Positions 24,976 to 33,532 are shown, counted from the stretch's first letter. The stretch: DNA of 64,000 nt from Arthrobacter sp. SLBN-83 (GCF_006715285.1 NZ_VFMX01000001.1:2356001-2420000), one strand, 5' to 3'. Translations and numbers: made by a program. The notes: generated by a model from the letters alone, not told the origin.

Positions 24976-26112
24976 TCAGTTCCCCTGTCCTGATCCTGAG
25001 TAGCTGAGCTGGAGGGCGGCGCCTTTGCAGCCGTCCTGGTTGGTAGACGTGTCCAGCATTCCCACCCGCGGCCAGGCGGTCTGTGCGACGTTGAGCCCCT
25101 GGAGGGAACCGCCCGCGGCCGGAACTGCCAGCGGGTAGGGGCCGCTGTACTGGGTGACGATGAAGTCGGCCGGCGTGCAGGGCAGGTTGGCTGCCACGGC
25201 GGCCGCGCTCCTGGTGACGCCCGCGACGGCGACCGAAAGGTTGGTCAGCGACAAAGGCTTGTTGATGGGGTTACTGATCTGCAGGTTCAGTCCGGCCGAG
25301 GTGCCGGGGGACAGGGCGCCTGGGAGGGACCCGGAGATGCCGAACTGTTTGATGGTGGAGTCCAGGACCAGTTGGACGTTCGCGTAGGCGTACTGCGCCT
25401 TCCCGGCGGAGTCCTTGCCGGTGCCCATCAGGTAGAGGCTGGAGGTTCCGGTGGGGGAGGCGTTTGTGGCGGCCACCTGGAGGGTGGTGGAGTTCCCTGT
25501 GGCCGGGTTGGGCGAGAACGATGCGGTGGCTCCCGCCGGCAGTCCGCCCAGGACGCTGAAGGTGATGGGTCCGCTGAGGTTGGTGCGGCTGAGCTCCAGC
25601 GTGTAGACGGCGGTGGCACCCGGCGGAATGGTGACGGAGTCCGGGGTGGCAGTCATCGAGAAGGAGCCGGAGATTTTGTAGTTCACCGTGAGGCTGGCCG
25701 ATGCGCTGCCGGAGACCTTGCCGCTCGCCGCGGTGATTGTGATTGTGCTTGTGCCCGCCGGCGTCGTTGCGGCGGTAGTGGCGTTCAGGGTGGCCGTTGT
25801 GGTGCTGCCGGAGCTGAGGGTGACGAACGACGGCGTGAACGCGCCGCTTGCGCCGGCCGGAAGTCCCGCGGCGGCCAGGTTCACCGTGCCACTGAATCCG
25901 CCGGTGGAGGTCAGGGTTACCGTGTAGGACGCTTGCTGGCCCTGTTGGACGGACTGGCTCGCGGGGGAGACCTGCACCGTTATGCCCGGCTTTGGATTGT
26001 TGGCCGCCGCAATCAGCGATCCGGCACCGGCCAGCAGCAGCACCAGCGCCACCAGTGCTGCCTTAATTCCGATCCGCCTGCGACGCTGCGCATGCCCGTC
26101 CTGCTCGTGCAC
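24976..26112 (-). CDS. Secreted Ig-like protein, third gene of the alternate-signal operon
   Basis: 378 residues from GTG 26112 (GGAAGAGG upstream). After an Arg-rich start and one N-terminal helix ALVALVLLLAGAGSLIAA, the mature protein begins NNPKPGITVQVSPASQSVQQ. Two Ig-like domains follow, with the signature of putative-Ig folds: SYTVTLTSTGGFSGTVNLAAAGLPAG and YTLELSRTNLSGPITFSVLG. The C-terminal domain resembles the 24486 protein, with CTPADF and DGCKGA cysteines. It lacks the AYxW motif. Probable surface protein. Confidence 0.7.
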   Translation of the reverse strand: MHEQDGHAQRRRRIGIKAALVALVLLLAGAGSLIAAANNPKPGITVQVSPASQSVQQGQQASYTVTLTSTGGFSGTVNLAAAGLPAGASGAFTPSFVTLSSGSTTTATLNATTAATTPAGTSTITITAASGKVSGSASASLTVNYKISGSFSMTATPDSVTIPPGATAVYTLELSRTNLSGPITFSVLGGLPAGATASFSPNPATGNSTTLQVAATNASPTGTSSLYLMGTGKDSAGKAQYAYANVQLVLDSTIKQFGISGSLPGALSPGTSAGLNLQISNPINKPLSLTNLSVAVAGVTRSAAAVAANLPCTPADFIVTQYSGPYPLAVPAAGGSLQGLNVAQTAWPRVGMLDTSTNQDGCKGAALQLSYSGSGQGN

Positions 26113-26189
26113 CCTGTGCCCCTCTTCCTTCGGTGCAAATGACGGCAAGCCGGGGGCGGATTCGCACCGCCCCCGGCCCGCTCGCTTAG

Positions 26190-26642
26190 TTAGTGGCTGG
26201 TGACGTTGACCGTAATGGTGGCGGTCTTGCAGGCGTCCTGGTTATCCGCGGTGTCCGTGAAGGTCAGAGTCCCCGTGCCCACGGTCGTTCCGGTCGTCTT
26301 CGCCAGAACCGTCGTCGGTGAGTTGGACGCGTCGACGGTGAACCAGCTGGCGAGACACTTCGCGTCACTCGTGGCCACCGTCGGAGCCAAGCCCGCGACA
26401 ACCGTGCTGGAGGTGTTCGAGTTGTCTGCCGTGTAGGTCACTGCCCGAGTTTCGCCTGGTGCAATTCCCGTGGCGAACGAGGAGTGCAGGGTGACTTCGT
26501 TGTTGCCTGCCGACGCGACAGCAGATCCCGTACCCGAACCCGTCGTGCTCCAGTAGGCGTACGCTGCACCGCCGCCGGCTGCCAGCAGCGTCGCGGACAG
26601 AGCAACAGCGGCGATCTTGTTCTTCTTGGTCATTTTGCGCAT
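26190..26642 (-). CDS. SipW-type alternate-signal exported protein, first gene of operon
   Basis: 150 residues from ATG 26642 with AAGGAG seven bases upstream. Signal NKIAAVALSATLLAAGGGAAYAYWSTTGSGTG, motif AYAYWS. The mature beta-rich domain has cysteines in AKCLASWF and DACKTATI and an ADNSNTSSTVV strand, and is a paralogue of the 24486 protein. It is followed by three related genes with 0-80 bp gaps. No SipW-like signal peptidase lies in the window. Confidence 0.72.
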   Translation of the reverse strand: MRKMTKKNKIAAVALSATLLAAGGGAAYAYWSTTGSGTGSAVASAGNNEVTLHSSFATGIAPGETRAVTYTADNSNTSSTVVAGLAPTVATSDAKCLASWFTVDASNSPTTVLAKTTGTTVGTGTLTFTDTADNQDACKTATITVNVTSH

Positions 26643-27194
26643 GGAGAGACTCCTTGAATGTGTGGTTGAGAACCCGTTCCCCCATTGGTGGCTCCATCCA
26701 GGTGCCTTCCGGTGGATCGATGACCCAATATTTGCCGCAGCGAAATAGGTGCAACAACAGGTACCGGTACCCGAGTTTCTGGAACCTCAAGAAGCCGGGT
26801 ACTCGGTAAGCGCTGCCACTACCTGCGTTCTCCACGCTGCGTTGCCGTGGAAGATTCTCTGCGCACCGTGAAGGCTCAAGGCGAAAAGGGGCAACCCAAG
26901 TAGTGGACCTACGCGGTCTTCGGGTACTGCCCCAGCACCGCTGTGGAGCGCTCACATTGAGCAAATCTTGAGTACCGTTGGCGTCCAATATCCGGAATAG
27001 GTCACGCACTGGCCCTTGTTGTTCCGGGCCAGCGCCGTCGCCTCCGTGGTGCGTGCCGCCGTCGTGGTTCCGGCGTTTTCGACGCACAAGGCCGGACGTG
27101 ACGCGCAGCTTCCCTGGCGCCCCCGAAGTGTGCGCCTCGAAAAGTACTTTCCGGGTCGGAGGTGGATCTGCGCGTCGCGGACCACCCTACGCCC
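26643..27194. other. Intergenic stretch upstream of the alternate-signal operon; no gene seen
   Basis: About 550 bp with no credible reading frame. Holds an imperfect inverted repeat around 26761-26806 (CGGTACCCGAGT and ACTCGGTAA-type arms), the motif GCCGCCGTCGT near 27056, and repeat copy D. Promoter position for the leftward operon cannot be fixed by eye. Confidence 0.6.
27076..27143 (-). repeat. Intergenic repeat, copy D (short, diverged)
   Basis: Ends TTTTCGACGCACA at 27076-27088 and TGTGCGCCTCGAAAA at 27129-27143 are the same inverted ends as in copies A-C. The inner part is only 68 bp in all and different. The GCCGCCGTCGT motif lies 20 bp away, on the outer side, as in copies B and C. 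Confidence 0.5.
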
Positions 27195-27674
27195 CTACCG
27201 CGTGTCCACGTCCTCAAAGACCAGGAACGTCTGCGTATCGAGCACCCCGGGCATGGTCTGCAGCTGGTCGAAGATGACCCGCCGAAGGTCGATGTTGTCC
27301 ACGGCACGGACCAGCAGGATTACATCGAAGTCGCCGCCCACCAGCGCGATGTGGTGGACCTCGGGGATAGCACCCAGCTGGTCGCGGAGTTCGCGCCAGG
27401 AATCCTGCTTCAGCTTCAGCGTCACGTAAGCCGAGGACTTGAGCCCTGCCTTGATTGGATCCACCAGCGCGGTAAACCGGGTCAGCACGCCGTCCGAAGT
27501 CAACCGGGAGATCCGGGAGTAGGCGTGCGCCCTGGAGATGTGCACGTTCTCGGCCACCTGCGTAACCGACATCCGCCCGTCCCGGGTTAGTTCGGCAATA
27601 ATGCGCCGGTCAATGTCGTCCAGTGGAATCTCGGCAGCGGCGTCCTTGCCCGGCATTTTGTCCACGGCTCCCAT
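27195..27674 (-). CDS. Lrp/AsnC-family transcriptional regulator (BkdR-like)
   Basis: 159 residues. N-terminal helix-turn-helix DDIDRRIIAELTRDGRMSVTQVAENVHISRAHAYSRISRL, then the C-terminal RAM effector domain with VHHIALVGGDFDVILLVRA. ATG 27674 is used; an internal ATG at 27656 is also possible. Divergent from the dehydrogenase operon with a 142-bp gap that has two inverted repeats, so it probably responds to a branched-chain amino acid or keto acid and controls that operon. Confidence 0.9.
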   Translation of the reverse strand: MGAVDKMPGKDAAAEIPLDDIDRRIIAELTRDGRMSVTQVAENVHISRAHAYSRISRLTSDGVLTRFTALVDPIKAGLKSSAYVTLKLKQDSWRELRDQLGAIPEVHHIALVGGDFDVILLVRAVDNIDLRRVIFDQLQTMPGVLDTQTFLVFEDVDTR

Positions 27675-27695
27675 CGGTAATCCACGTCACAGTTA

Positions 27696-27780
27696 CAAAT
27701 CGTCTCCCATACTAGGCAGTTCGAAGCAGGTTCTCCACGATTTGCACACCCGGTAGATACGAAACCTGCTCCAGGACCAT
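27696..27780. promoter_or_regulatory. Candidate Lrp operator region between regulator and dehydrogenase operon
   Basis: Interleaved inverted repeats: CAAATCGT (27696-27703) with ACGATTTG (27737-27744), and AGCAGGTT (27725-27732) with AACCTGCT (27773-27780). Wide spacing suits an octameric Lrp-type protein wrapping DNA. Inferred from position only. Confidence 0.45.
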
Positions 27781-27816
27781 ACTGGGAGCGAATAGTGGCT
27801 ACCGAAGGACGGACCA

Positions 27817-29046
27817 ATGACGATCTCCGCAGACCACACCGCGCCGGACACCACCAGCCCGCAGGAAGCGCCGGACAACGCGCTGAACGAGGCTGTGAAG
27901 AAGTTCGGCATCACGGTGGAGGACTACATGCTCCCCGCCCGGCATCAGATCCAGATGGTGGCCCCGGACGGCAGGCTTATCCCCGAAGGCGAGCAGGGCA
28001 CCCAGCCCGGCCACGAGTACCCCGTGCCCGGAGACAAGGAACTGCTCGAAGCGTACGAACGCCTCGTCGTCGGCCGCCGCGTCAACGACCAGAACTCCGC
28101 CTTGGTCCGGCAGGGCCGCATGGCCGTGTACCCGTCCAGCCATGGCCAGGAAGCCTGCCAGGTGGCCGCCGCCCTGTGCCTGTCCGACGGTGACTGGATG
28201 TTCCCCACCTACCGCGACGCCGTCGCCGTGATGACCCGCGGCGTGGACCCGGTGCAGGTGATGACCATCTTCCGCGGCGACTGGCACGGCGGCTACGACC
28301 CCCTCAAGTACAAGGTGGGCATCCAGTGCACGCCGCTGACCACCCAGCTGCTGCACGCCGTCGGGGTTGCCCACGCCGCCAAGCTCCGGGGCGAGGACAC
28401 CGTAGTGCTGGCCATGTGCGGTGACGGCGCCACCAGCGAAGGCGACTTCCACGAGGCCCTGAACTTCGCCGCCGTCTTCCACCTGCCCGTCATCTTCTTC
28501 GTGCAGAACAACAAGTACGCCATCTCGGTGCCGCTGGCGCACCAGTCCGTGGCGCCGTCGCTCGCGCACAAGGCCGTGGGCTACGGCATGGCGGGCGAAC
28601 GCGTGGACGGCAACGACGTGGTGGCGCTCCTCGCCGTCCTGGACCGCGCCGTTGCGCTGTGCCGGGACGGTTCCGGCCCGCTGCTGGTGGAGGCCAACAC
28701 CTACCGCATGCAGGCCCATACGAATGCCGACGACGACACCCGCTACCGGGAAAGCGCCGAGGTTGCGGAGTGGCGGGCCAAGGACCCCGTCAACCGGATG
28801 CGGACCTACCTGACGGACCGCGGGCTGCTGGACGATTCCGCTGAAGATCGGATCCGTGAGCACGCCGAGGCGGTTGCCGCGCAGCTGCGCGAGGGCCTTA
28901 GCGAAGATGTTCCGGTGGACCCGCAGGAACTCTTCCGCCACGTCTTTGAGCGGCAGACCCCGCAGCTGACGGAACAGTCCGCCATGCTTGCGGACGAACT
29001 GGCCCGCGACGCAGCAGCTACTGAATCGAAGGAGGCCGGCAAGTGA
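27817..29046 (+). CDS. bkdA: 2-oxoacid dehydrogenase E1 component, alpha subunit (branched-chain type)
   Basis: Thiamine diphosphate-dependent decarboxylation of 2-oxoacids. 409 residues; the ThDP/Mg motif is MCGDGATSEGDFHEALNFAAVFHLPVIFFVQNNKYAIS, with GRMAVYPSSHGQEA earlier and EANTYRMQAHTNADDDTRYR, the phosphorylation-loop region of the family. The N-terminus DNALNEAVKKFGITVEDYM is an extension typical of actinobacterial BkdA. Overlaps the beta gene by 4 bp. Pyruvate dehydrogenase specificity cannot be excluded, but the Lrp partner favours branched-chain substrates. Confidence 0.9.
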   Translation: MTISADHTAPDTTSPQEAPDNALNEAVKKFGITVEDYMLPARHQIQMVAPDGRLIPEGEQGTQPGHEYPVPGDKELLEAYERLVVGRRVNDQNSALVRQGRMAVYPSSHGQEACQVAAALCLSDGDWMFPTYRDAVAVMTRGVDPVQVMTIFRGDWHGGYDPLKYKVGIQCTPLTTQLLHAVGVAHAAKLRGEDTVVLAMCGDGATSEGDFHEALNFAAVFHLPVIFFVQNNKYAISVPLAHQSVAPSLAHKAVGYGMAGERVDGNDVVALLAVLDRAVALCRDGSGPLLVEANTYRMQAHTNADDDTRYRESAEVAEWRAKDPVNRMRTYLTDRGLLDDSAEDRIREHAEAVAAQLREGLSEDVPVDPQELFRHVFERQTPQLTEQSAMLADELARDAAATESKEAGK

Positions 29047-30164
29047 GCCCCACCATCACCACCTCATCCGAGGCCAACGGCAACGTTTCCGCCGCCACCG
29101 CCCGCGCCGCCGCATCGGCTGCAGCGTCCGCCGAAGCCGCCGGGCCGCAGCCGGTCACCATGGCCAAGGCCCTCAATACCGCCCTGGCCGACGCCATGCA
29201 GGCAGACTCCTCGGTCCTGGTGTTCGGCGAGGACGTGGGCATGCTGGGCGGGGTCTTCCGCATCACCGACGGCCTCACCGCCACCTTCGGCGAGCAGCGC
29301 TGCTTCGACACTCCGCTGGCCGAGTCCGGCATCGTGGGCATGGCCGTGGGCATGGCCATCAACGGCATGCGCCCGGTCATCGAGATGCAGTTCGACGCGT
29401 TCGCCTACCCGGCGTTCGAGCAGATCGTCAGCCATGTGGCCAAGATGCACAACCGCACCAAGGGCATGGTGAAGCTGCCCATGGTCATCCGCATCCCGTA
29501 CGGCGGCGGCATCGGGGGTGTGGAGCACCACTGCGACTCCTCCGAGTCCTACTACGCCCACACCGCCGGCCTGAAGGTCTACACCCCCGCCACGGTGGCG
29601 GACGGCTACCGCATGCTCCGCGAAGCCATCGACTCCGACGATCCCGTCGTCTTCATGGAGCCCAAGAAGATGTACTGGACCAAGGACGCGGTGGACCTGG
29701 GCGAGCTGCGGCGTCTCCACGACTCCCGTGCGGAAGGTACGACGGCGGGACTTGGCTCGGAAGGTCGTGCCGCCGTCGCGCGTCCCGGCACAGACGCCAC
29801 GCTGATTGCCTACGGCCCGTCCGTGCCCACCGCTTTGGCTGCCGCCGAGGCGGCTGCGCTGGAGGGACGCTCGCTGGAGGTCATCGACGTGCGGACCATC
29901 GTGCCGTTCGACGACGACACGGTATCCGCCTCCGTGCGGAAGACCGGCCGGGCCGTGGTGATCGCCGAGGCGCACGGCTTCGCGTCCGTGTCCTCCGAGA
30001 TCGTGGCCCGGGTGCAGGAGCACTGCTTCCACTACCTGGCCGCCCCGATCCGCCGTGTGACCGGGTTCGACGTTCCGTACCCGGCGCCCAAACTCGAGAA
30101 GTACTACCTGCCCGGCGTGGACCGCATCCTCGACGCCGTTGACGACCTTCAGTGGGAGAACTGA
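29043..30164 (+). CDS. bkdB: 2-oxoacid dehydrogenase E1 component, beta subunit
   Basis: 373 residues from a GTG overlapping the alpha stop. An Ala-rich extension of about 35 residues precedes the family start VTMAKALNTALADAM. Motifs VLVFGEDVGMLGG, RCFDTPLAESGIVGMAVGMAINGMRPV and PYGGGIGG are conserved. Between LGELRRL and TDATLIAYG lies an unusual stretch SRAEGTTAGLGSEGRAAVAR, encoded by DNA with the intergenic GTACGACGGCGG motif (29737-29748) and its partner; this looks like an in-frame insertion. Confidence 0.9.
   Translation: MSPTITTSSEANGNVSAATARAAASAAASAEAAGPQPVTMAKALNTALADAMQADSSVLVFGEDVGMLGGVFRITDGLTATFGEQRCFDTPLAESGIVGMAVGMAINGMRPVIEMQFDAFAYPAFEQIVSHVAKMHNRTKGMVKLPMVIRIPYGGGIGGVEHHCDSSESYYAHTAGLKVYTPATVADGYRMLREAIDSDDPVVFMEPKKMYWTKDAVDLGELRRLHDSRAEGTTAGLGSEGRAAVARPGTDATLIAYGPSVPTALAAAEAAALEGRSLEVIDVRTIVPFDDDTVSASVRKTGRAVVIAEAHGFASVSSEIVARVQEHCFHYLAAPIRRVTGFDVPYPAPKLEKYYLPGVDRILDAVDDLQWEN
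29737..29778 (+). repeat. Intergenic-type GTACGACGGCGG hairpin inside the E1 beta gene
   Basis: GTACGACGGCGG at 29737-29748 and CCGCCGTCG at 29770-29778 form a stem like the terminator at 31689-31719. The reading frame passes through it, adding about 15 residues that have no counterpart in family members I know. Confidence 0.6.
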
Positions 30165-30166
30165 CC

Positions 30167-31654
30167 ATGAACGAACCACGCGTGTTTTTGCTGCCCGACC
30201 TGGGTGAGGGCCTCACCGAAGCGGAGCTCGTTTCCTGGCAGGTGGCCGTTGGTGACGAGATCGCCGTCGACCAGCCCATCGCCGAGGTGGAGACCGCCAA
30301 GTCCGCCGTGGAGGTGCCGTCCCCCTACGCCGGGATCGTTGCTGAGCTGCATGGGCAGCCGGGGGAGACCCTGGATGTGGGGAAGCCGCTGATCTCGGTG
30401 ACGCCTCTTGGTGCTGGGGCCGCCGCGGATGATGCCGCCCCCGCCCCTTCGCCCGCCCAGCCCGAGGTTGAGCCAAGCGAAACTGAGCTTGCCGAACCCA
30501 AACCGGCCAACACCAAGGCCGAGGCCTATCGGGAGGAGGAGAAGGCCGGTTCCGGAAATGTCTTGATTGGTTATGGAACTCCCGGCGGTCATGGTGTTGC
30601 CCGCCGTACCCGTGCCCGGAAGACCGCCGTCGCCCTCGCTGAGCCCGAGGCGCCGTCGAGCCCCACCGAGGATGACCTCACCCTGCTTCGTACCCGTGTG
30701 CCGGGCAAGCTTGGGGCCGTGATCTCGCCGCTGGTCCGGCGCATGGCGCGGGAGCACGGCGTGGACCTGGGAGAGCTTTCCGGCTCCGGCGACAGCGGGC
30801 TGATCATGCGCCGCGACGTCGAAGCGGCGATGCGGACAGCAGCGCCCACGGCTGAACCCCAGGCAGAGCCTGTCCAGGCGGCGCCGAAGCGTCCGTCTCT
30901 TGCGCCGGCTGAAACTCCTGCCGGCTCAACCACCGACACCCGCACCGGCCTTCCCATCTCCGCCCGCACGCCGGTGCGTGGTGTGCGGAAGGCTGTGGCC
31001 ACCAACATGGCCCGCAGCCGCTCCGAAATCCCGGAAGCTACCGTCTGGGTGGATGTTGACGCCACCGCGCTAATGGAGCTGCGCGAGGGATTGAAGGCCA
31101 ACGGCGCAGAAGTCCCCGGCCTGCTCGCGTTCATCGCGCGGTTCGTCACGGCGGGGCTGAAGAAGTACCCGGAACTGAACACACGGATCGAAACCGCGGA
31201 CGACGGGTCGCAGGAGATCGTGTCCTTCGACGGCATCAACCTGGGCTTCGCGGCGCAGACCGACCGCGGCCTGGTGGTGCCCTCCGTACGCGGCGCCGAG
31301 AAGCTCAGTGCGCGTGAACTCGACGTCGAGATCCGCAGGCTCACCCAGGTTGCGCGGGAGGGCAAAGCGACCCCCACGGAGCTGGGCAGCGGCACGTTCA
31401 CGCTGAACAACTACGGCGTGTTCGGCGTGGACGGGTCCGCGGCGATCATCAACCACCCGGAGGTGGCCATCCTCGGCGTAGGCCGGATCATCGACAAGCC
31501 GTGGGTGGTCAACGGTGAGCTGGCCGTCCGCAAGGTCACCGAACTGACCCTCACCTTCGACCACCGGGTCTGCGACGGCGGAACGGCCGGCGGGTTCCTC
31601 CGCTTCGTGGCAGACGCCATCGAAAACCCCACGTCGCTCTTGGCGGACATCTAA
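30167..31654 (+). CDS. bkdC: 2-oxoacid dehydrogenase E2 component (dihydrolipoamide acyltransferase)
   Basis: 495 residues, ATG 30167 with GGGAG upstream, 2 bp after the beta stop. One lipoyl domain at 1-80 with the lipoyl lysine in VETAKSAVEV (K45); a Pro/Ala/Glu linker; a peripheral subunit-binding domain SPLVRRMAREHGVDLGELSGSGDSGLIMRRDV around 190-220; and the catalytic domain ending with DHRVCDGG near residue 466, which holds the active-site His. The E3 lipoamide dehydrogenase is not adjacent. Confidence 0.92.
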   Translation: MNEPRVFLLPDLGEGLTEAELVSWQVAVGDEIAVDQPIAEVETAKSAVEVPSPYAGIVAELHGQPGETLDVGKPLISVTPLGAGAAADDAAPAPSPAQPEVEPSETELAEPKPANTKAEAYREEEKAGSGNVLIGYGTPGGHGVARRTRARKTAVALAEPEAPSSPTEDDLTLLRTRVPGKLGAVISPLVRRMAREHGVDLGELSGSGDSGLIMRRDVEAAMRTAAPTAEPQAEPVQAAPKRPSLAPAETPAGSTTDTRTGLPISARTPVRGVRKAVATNMARSRSEIPEATVWVDVDATALMELREGLKANGAEVPGLLAFIARFVTAGLKKYPELNTRIETADDGSQEIVSFDGINLGFAAQTDRGLVVPSVRGAEKLSARELDVEIRRLTQVAREGKATPTELGSGTFTLNNYGVFGVDGSAAIINHPEVAILGVGRIIDKPWVVNGELAVRKVTELTLTFDHRVCDGGTAGGFLRFVADAIENPTSLLADI

Positions 31655-31688
31655 CCGCCACCCGCAATAGTCCAACCTAGGGTGATGT

Positions 31689-31723
31689 GTACGACGGCGG
31701 TCGCGTGCCGCCGTCGTACTTTT
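31689..31723 (+). terminator. Rho-independent terminator after the dehydrogenase operon
   Basis: Perfect 12-bp arms GTACGACGGCGG (31689-31700) and complement (31708-31719), seven-base loop, then TTTT. The arms are the same motif that recurs in other intergenic regions and in the E1 beta gene. Confidence 0.85.
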
Positions 31724-31787
31724 CCTGGATCCCTGCACCCTGCCGTAATCTTGGAGTCCCCACCGGTCTCACATAAGGGTCAGAATC

Positions 31788-31973
31788 TTGGCGAATACTG
31801 CTCCGCAGGCACCCGCGCTAGGCGCGCTCGAAAACCTTGCCTGGACTGCCCTCTCCGTAGGAGCCGCCGCCGCGCTGCTTCCGGTGATCGGACTGAAGGC
31901 GCTGTCAAGGGCCGCACTCCCTAAAGGATCCACAGCTCCCGTCGTGGATGAACGCCACTACCTGATCCAGTAA
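31788..31973 (+). CDS. Small hydrophobic protein, function unknown
   Basis: 61 residues from a TTG start with an AAGGGTC site upstream. One hydrophobic stretch, ALENLAWTALSVGAAAALLPVIG, followed by a basic turn and VDERHYLIQ. No family recognised; may be a small membrane peptide. GCCGCCGTCGTAC follows at 31998-32010. Confidence 0.4.
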   Translation: MANTAPQAPALGALENLAWTALSVGAAAALLPVIGLKALSRAALPKGSTAPVVDERHYLIQ

Positions 31974-32013
31974 CGGTGGGTGAGACGGGGCCGCATGCCG
32001 CCGTCGTACCTGC

Positions 32014-33096
32014 TCAGCCGCCAAAGCGGAGCGTGATCACCAAAACGATCAGCGCTACCACGCCGGCCAGCAGCATTGCCGCCCGGGGGTCCCCGAAGTT
32101 CAGCGTCCATCCAATGCCGAACCTGCGGGGAACCAGCAGCGCCGGGTCTTCGCGGTTGAAGTAGATCAGGCCGGCGCGCCAGAACTTGTCATCGTCACGG
32201 TGCGTCAGCCCCGTGTCCTCCCCATTCCCGCCGCGGTCCGCGTTGTTCCTGGCCAGGACCGTCACCGCTGCCACTACGGAGGCCAGGACCGGGACCACGA
32301 TTACCAGCGGCGCCCACCGGGCAACAGTCCCGGTCCACATCAACAGTGATGACCCCATCAAGCCCAGATCGATCATGGCCACCAGCCCCAGAAGTGCCTT
32401 GGCGCCCAGCGAAATATAGTGCCGGGCCCAGCGTGCGGAGCCCTCAGGGCGGGCTGGGTCTAGATCCGCCCGGCTTCGTATGATGGCCGCCGCCAGGCCC
32501 GCCAGCAGCGCTGTGAGACCCAGCTGCAGGAAGACCAGCGAAAAGGCCGAGCCAACCGATTTGGCCTCCAACCGGTCGGCAGCTCCATTGCCGGCGTAGT
32601 GCACCACGAGGCTCTGGGGCATGGAGGGATACATCAGGATGCCGATGACCGCGGTCGCGGCAGTGATGAGTGCGGCGGGTGCCAACCAGCGCCAGGGAAA
32701 CCGCGGCGGGTTGGTCCTCAACTCGGTGTCCACCGCGATGCCCTGGTGAAGGCCCTCGAACCAGCCGCCGTCCACCTTCGCCGCCCGGATCTCCTGGTGG
32801 GCCAGGAAGAAGCAGCCGTACCAGAGCCCCACGAGCACCAGCACAGACAAGGGGAGCAGCAGCGGCTGCCGCGTGAGTGCGAGGCTCCCCACGCCCACCA
32901 CGGCAATGACACCCCCGCAGACCAGGACCCGCCGCCGGTACCGGCGCGACTGCTCCGCCACCACAGGATGGGTTGAGTACTGGGCCGGGATCCGCACGCC
33001 GAAGGGCACTGTGCCGCTGGTGACCGATGGCAGCACCAGTGCGAGCAGCAGCACCAGTCCCAGCAGGACAAAGCCCAAAATGATGGAAACGATCAT
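32014..33096 (-). CDS. DUF1648/DUF5808-type integral membrane protein
   Basis: 360 residues, about nine helices. The DUF1648-type region MYPSMPQSLVVHYAGNGAADRL is near residue 156; the end FWRAGLIYFNREDPALLVPRRFGIGWTLNFGDPRA near 305 is the DUF5808 signature. Start overlaps the GntR stop by 4 bp (ATGA), so the two are co-transcribed. Probably an envelope-stress or transport accessory protein regulated by that GntR, as in YtrA-linked operons; the exact role is unknown. Confidence 0.8.
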   Translation of the reverse strand: MIVSIILGFVLLGLVLLLALVLPSVTSGTVPFGVRIPAQYSTHPVVAEQSRRYRRRVLVCGGVIAVVGVGSLALTRQPLLLPLSVLVLVGLWYGCFFLAHQEIRAAKVDGGWFEGLHQGIAVDTELRTNPPRFPWRWLAPAALITAATAVIGILMYPSMPQSLVVHYAGNGAADRLEAKSVGSAFSLVFLQLGLTALLAGLAAAIIRSRADLDPARPEGSARWARHYISLGAKALLGLVAMIDLGLMGSSLLMWTGTVARWAPLVIVVPVLASVVAAVTVLARNNADRGGNGEDTGLTHRDDDKFWRAGLIYFNREDPALLVPRRFGIGWTLNFGDPRAAMLLAGVVALIVLVITLRFGG

Positions 33097-33494
33097 CGCC
33101 TTTCCTCCTGCTGCGGTTGGCCAAATGACTCGAGGAGCGCTTGGCAGGTCTGGAGCACCTGGTCAGCCGGCACTCCGCGGGCAACAGCTTCGGCCAGAAG
33201 GGTCCGGGCCCTCGCGGTCCAGTCGGAGGGGAGCAGTTGGTCCGCGGCACTCGCGGTCACCACTGCTCCGGTCTTGCGGCTGAGGCTGATCAGCCCTTCC
33301 TGCCGGAGGAGATCGTAGGCCTTGTTGACGGTGTGGAAGTTGATGCCGAAATCGGCGGCGAGTGCGCGGATGGGCGGCAGCGTACTGCCTTCCGTGAGTG
33401 CGCCGTGGGCAATTGCTTCCACGATCTGGTCCCGGATCTGCTGGTAGATGGGCACCTCAGCAGCCAGGTCTACGTTGAGGATCAACGCCTTCAC
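33093..33494 (-). CDS. GntR-family regulator, YtrA subfamily
   Basis: 133 residues. Winged helix-turn-helix PIYQQIRDQIVEAIAHGALTEGSTLPPIRALAADFGINFHTVNKAYDLLRQEGLI at 15-70, then only a short helical tail, as in YtrA-type repressors that lack a large ligand domain. The start may be GTG 33494 or TTG three codons later, the latter better spaced from AAGGGG. A 12-bp-arm palindrome sits directly upstream, so autoregulation is likely. Confidence 0.88.
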   Translation of the reverse strand: MKALILNVDLAAEVPIYQQIRDQIVEAIAHGALTEGSTLPPIRALAADFGINFHTVNKAYDLLRQEGLISLSRKTGAVVTASAADQLLPSDWTARARTLLAEAVARGVPADQVLQTCQALLESFGQPQQEERR

Positions 33495-33497
33495 CCC

Positions 33498-33532
33498 TTG
33501 CCTTTGTTCGATTAGTTATAGAACAAAGGCAA
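33498..33532. promoter_or_regulatory. Palindromic operator of the GntR/YtrA operon
   Basis: Perfect 12-bp arms TTGCCTTTGTTC (33498-33509) and GAACAAAGGCAA (33521-33532) around an 11-base AT-rich spacer that contains TATAACT on the minus strand, a probable -10 box. It ends 4 bp before the GTG start of the regulator. Confidence 0.8.

Noticed and set aside
27189-27590. 142-residue plus-strand ORF opposite the Lrp regulator
   Set aside because: Antisense to a well-supported HTH protein.
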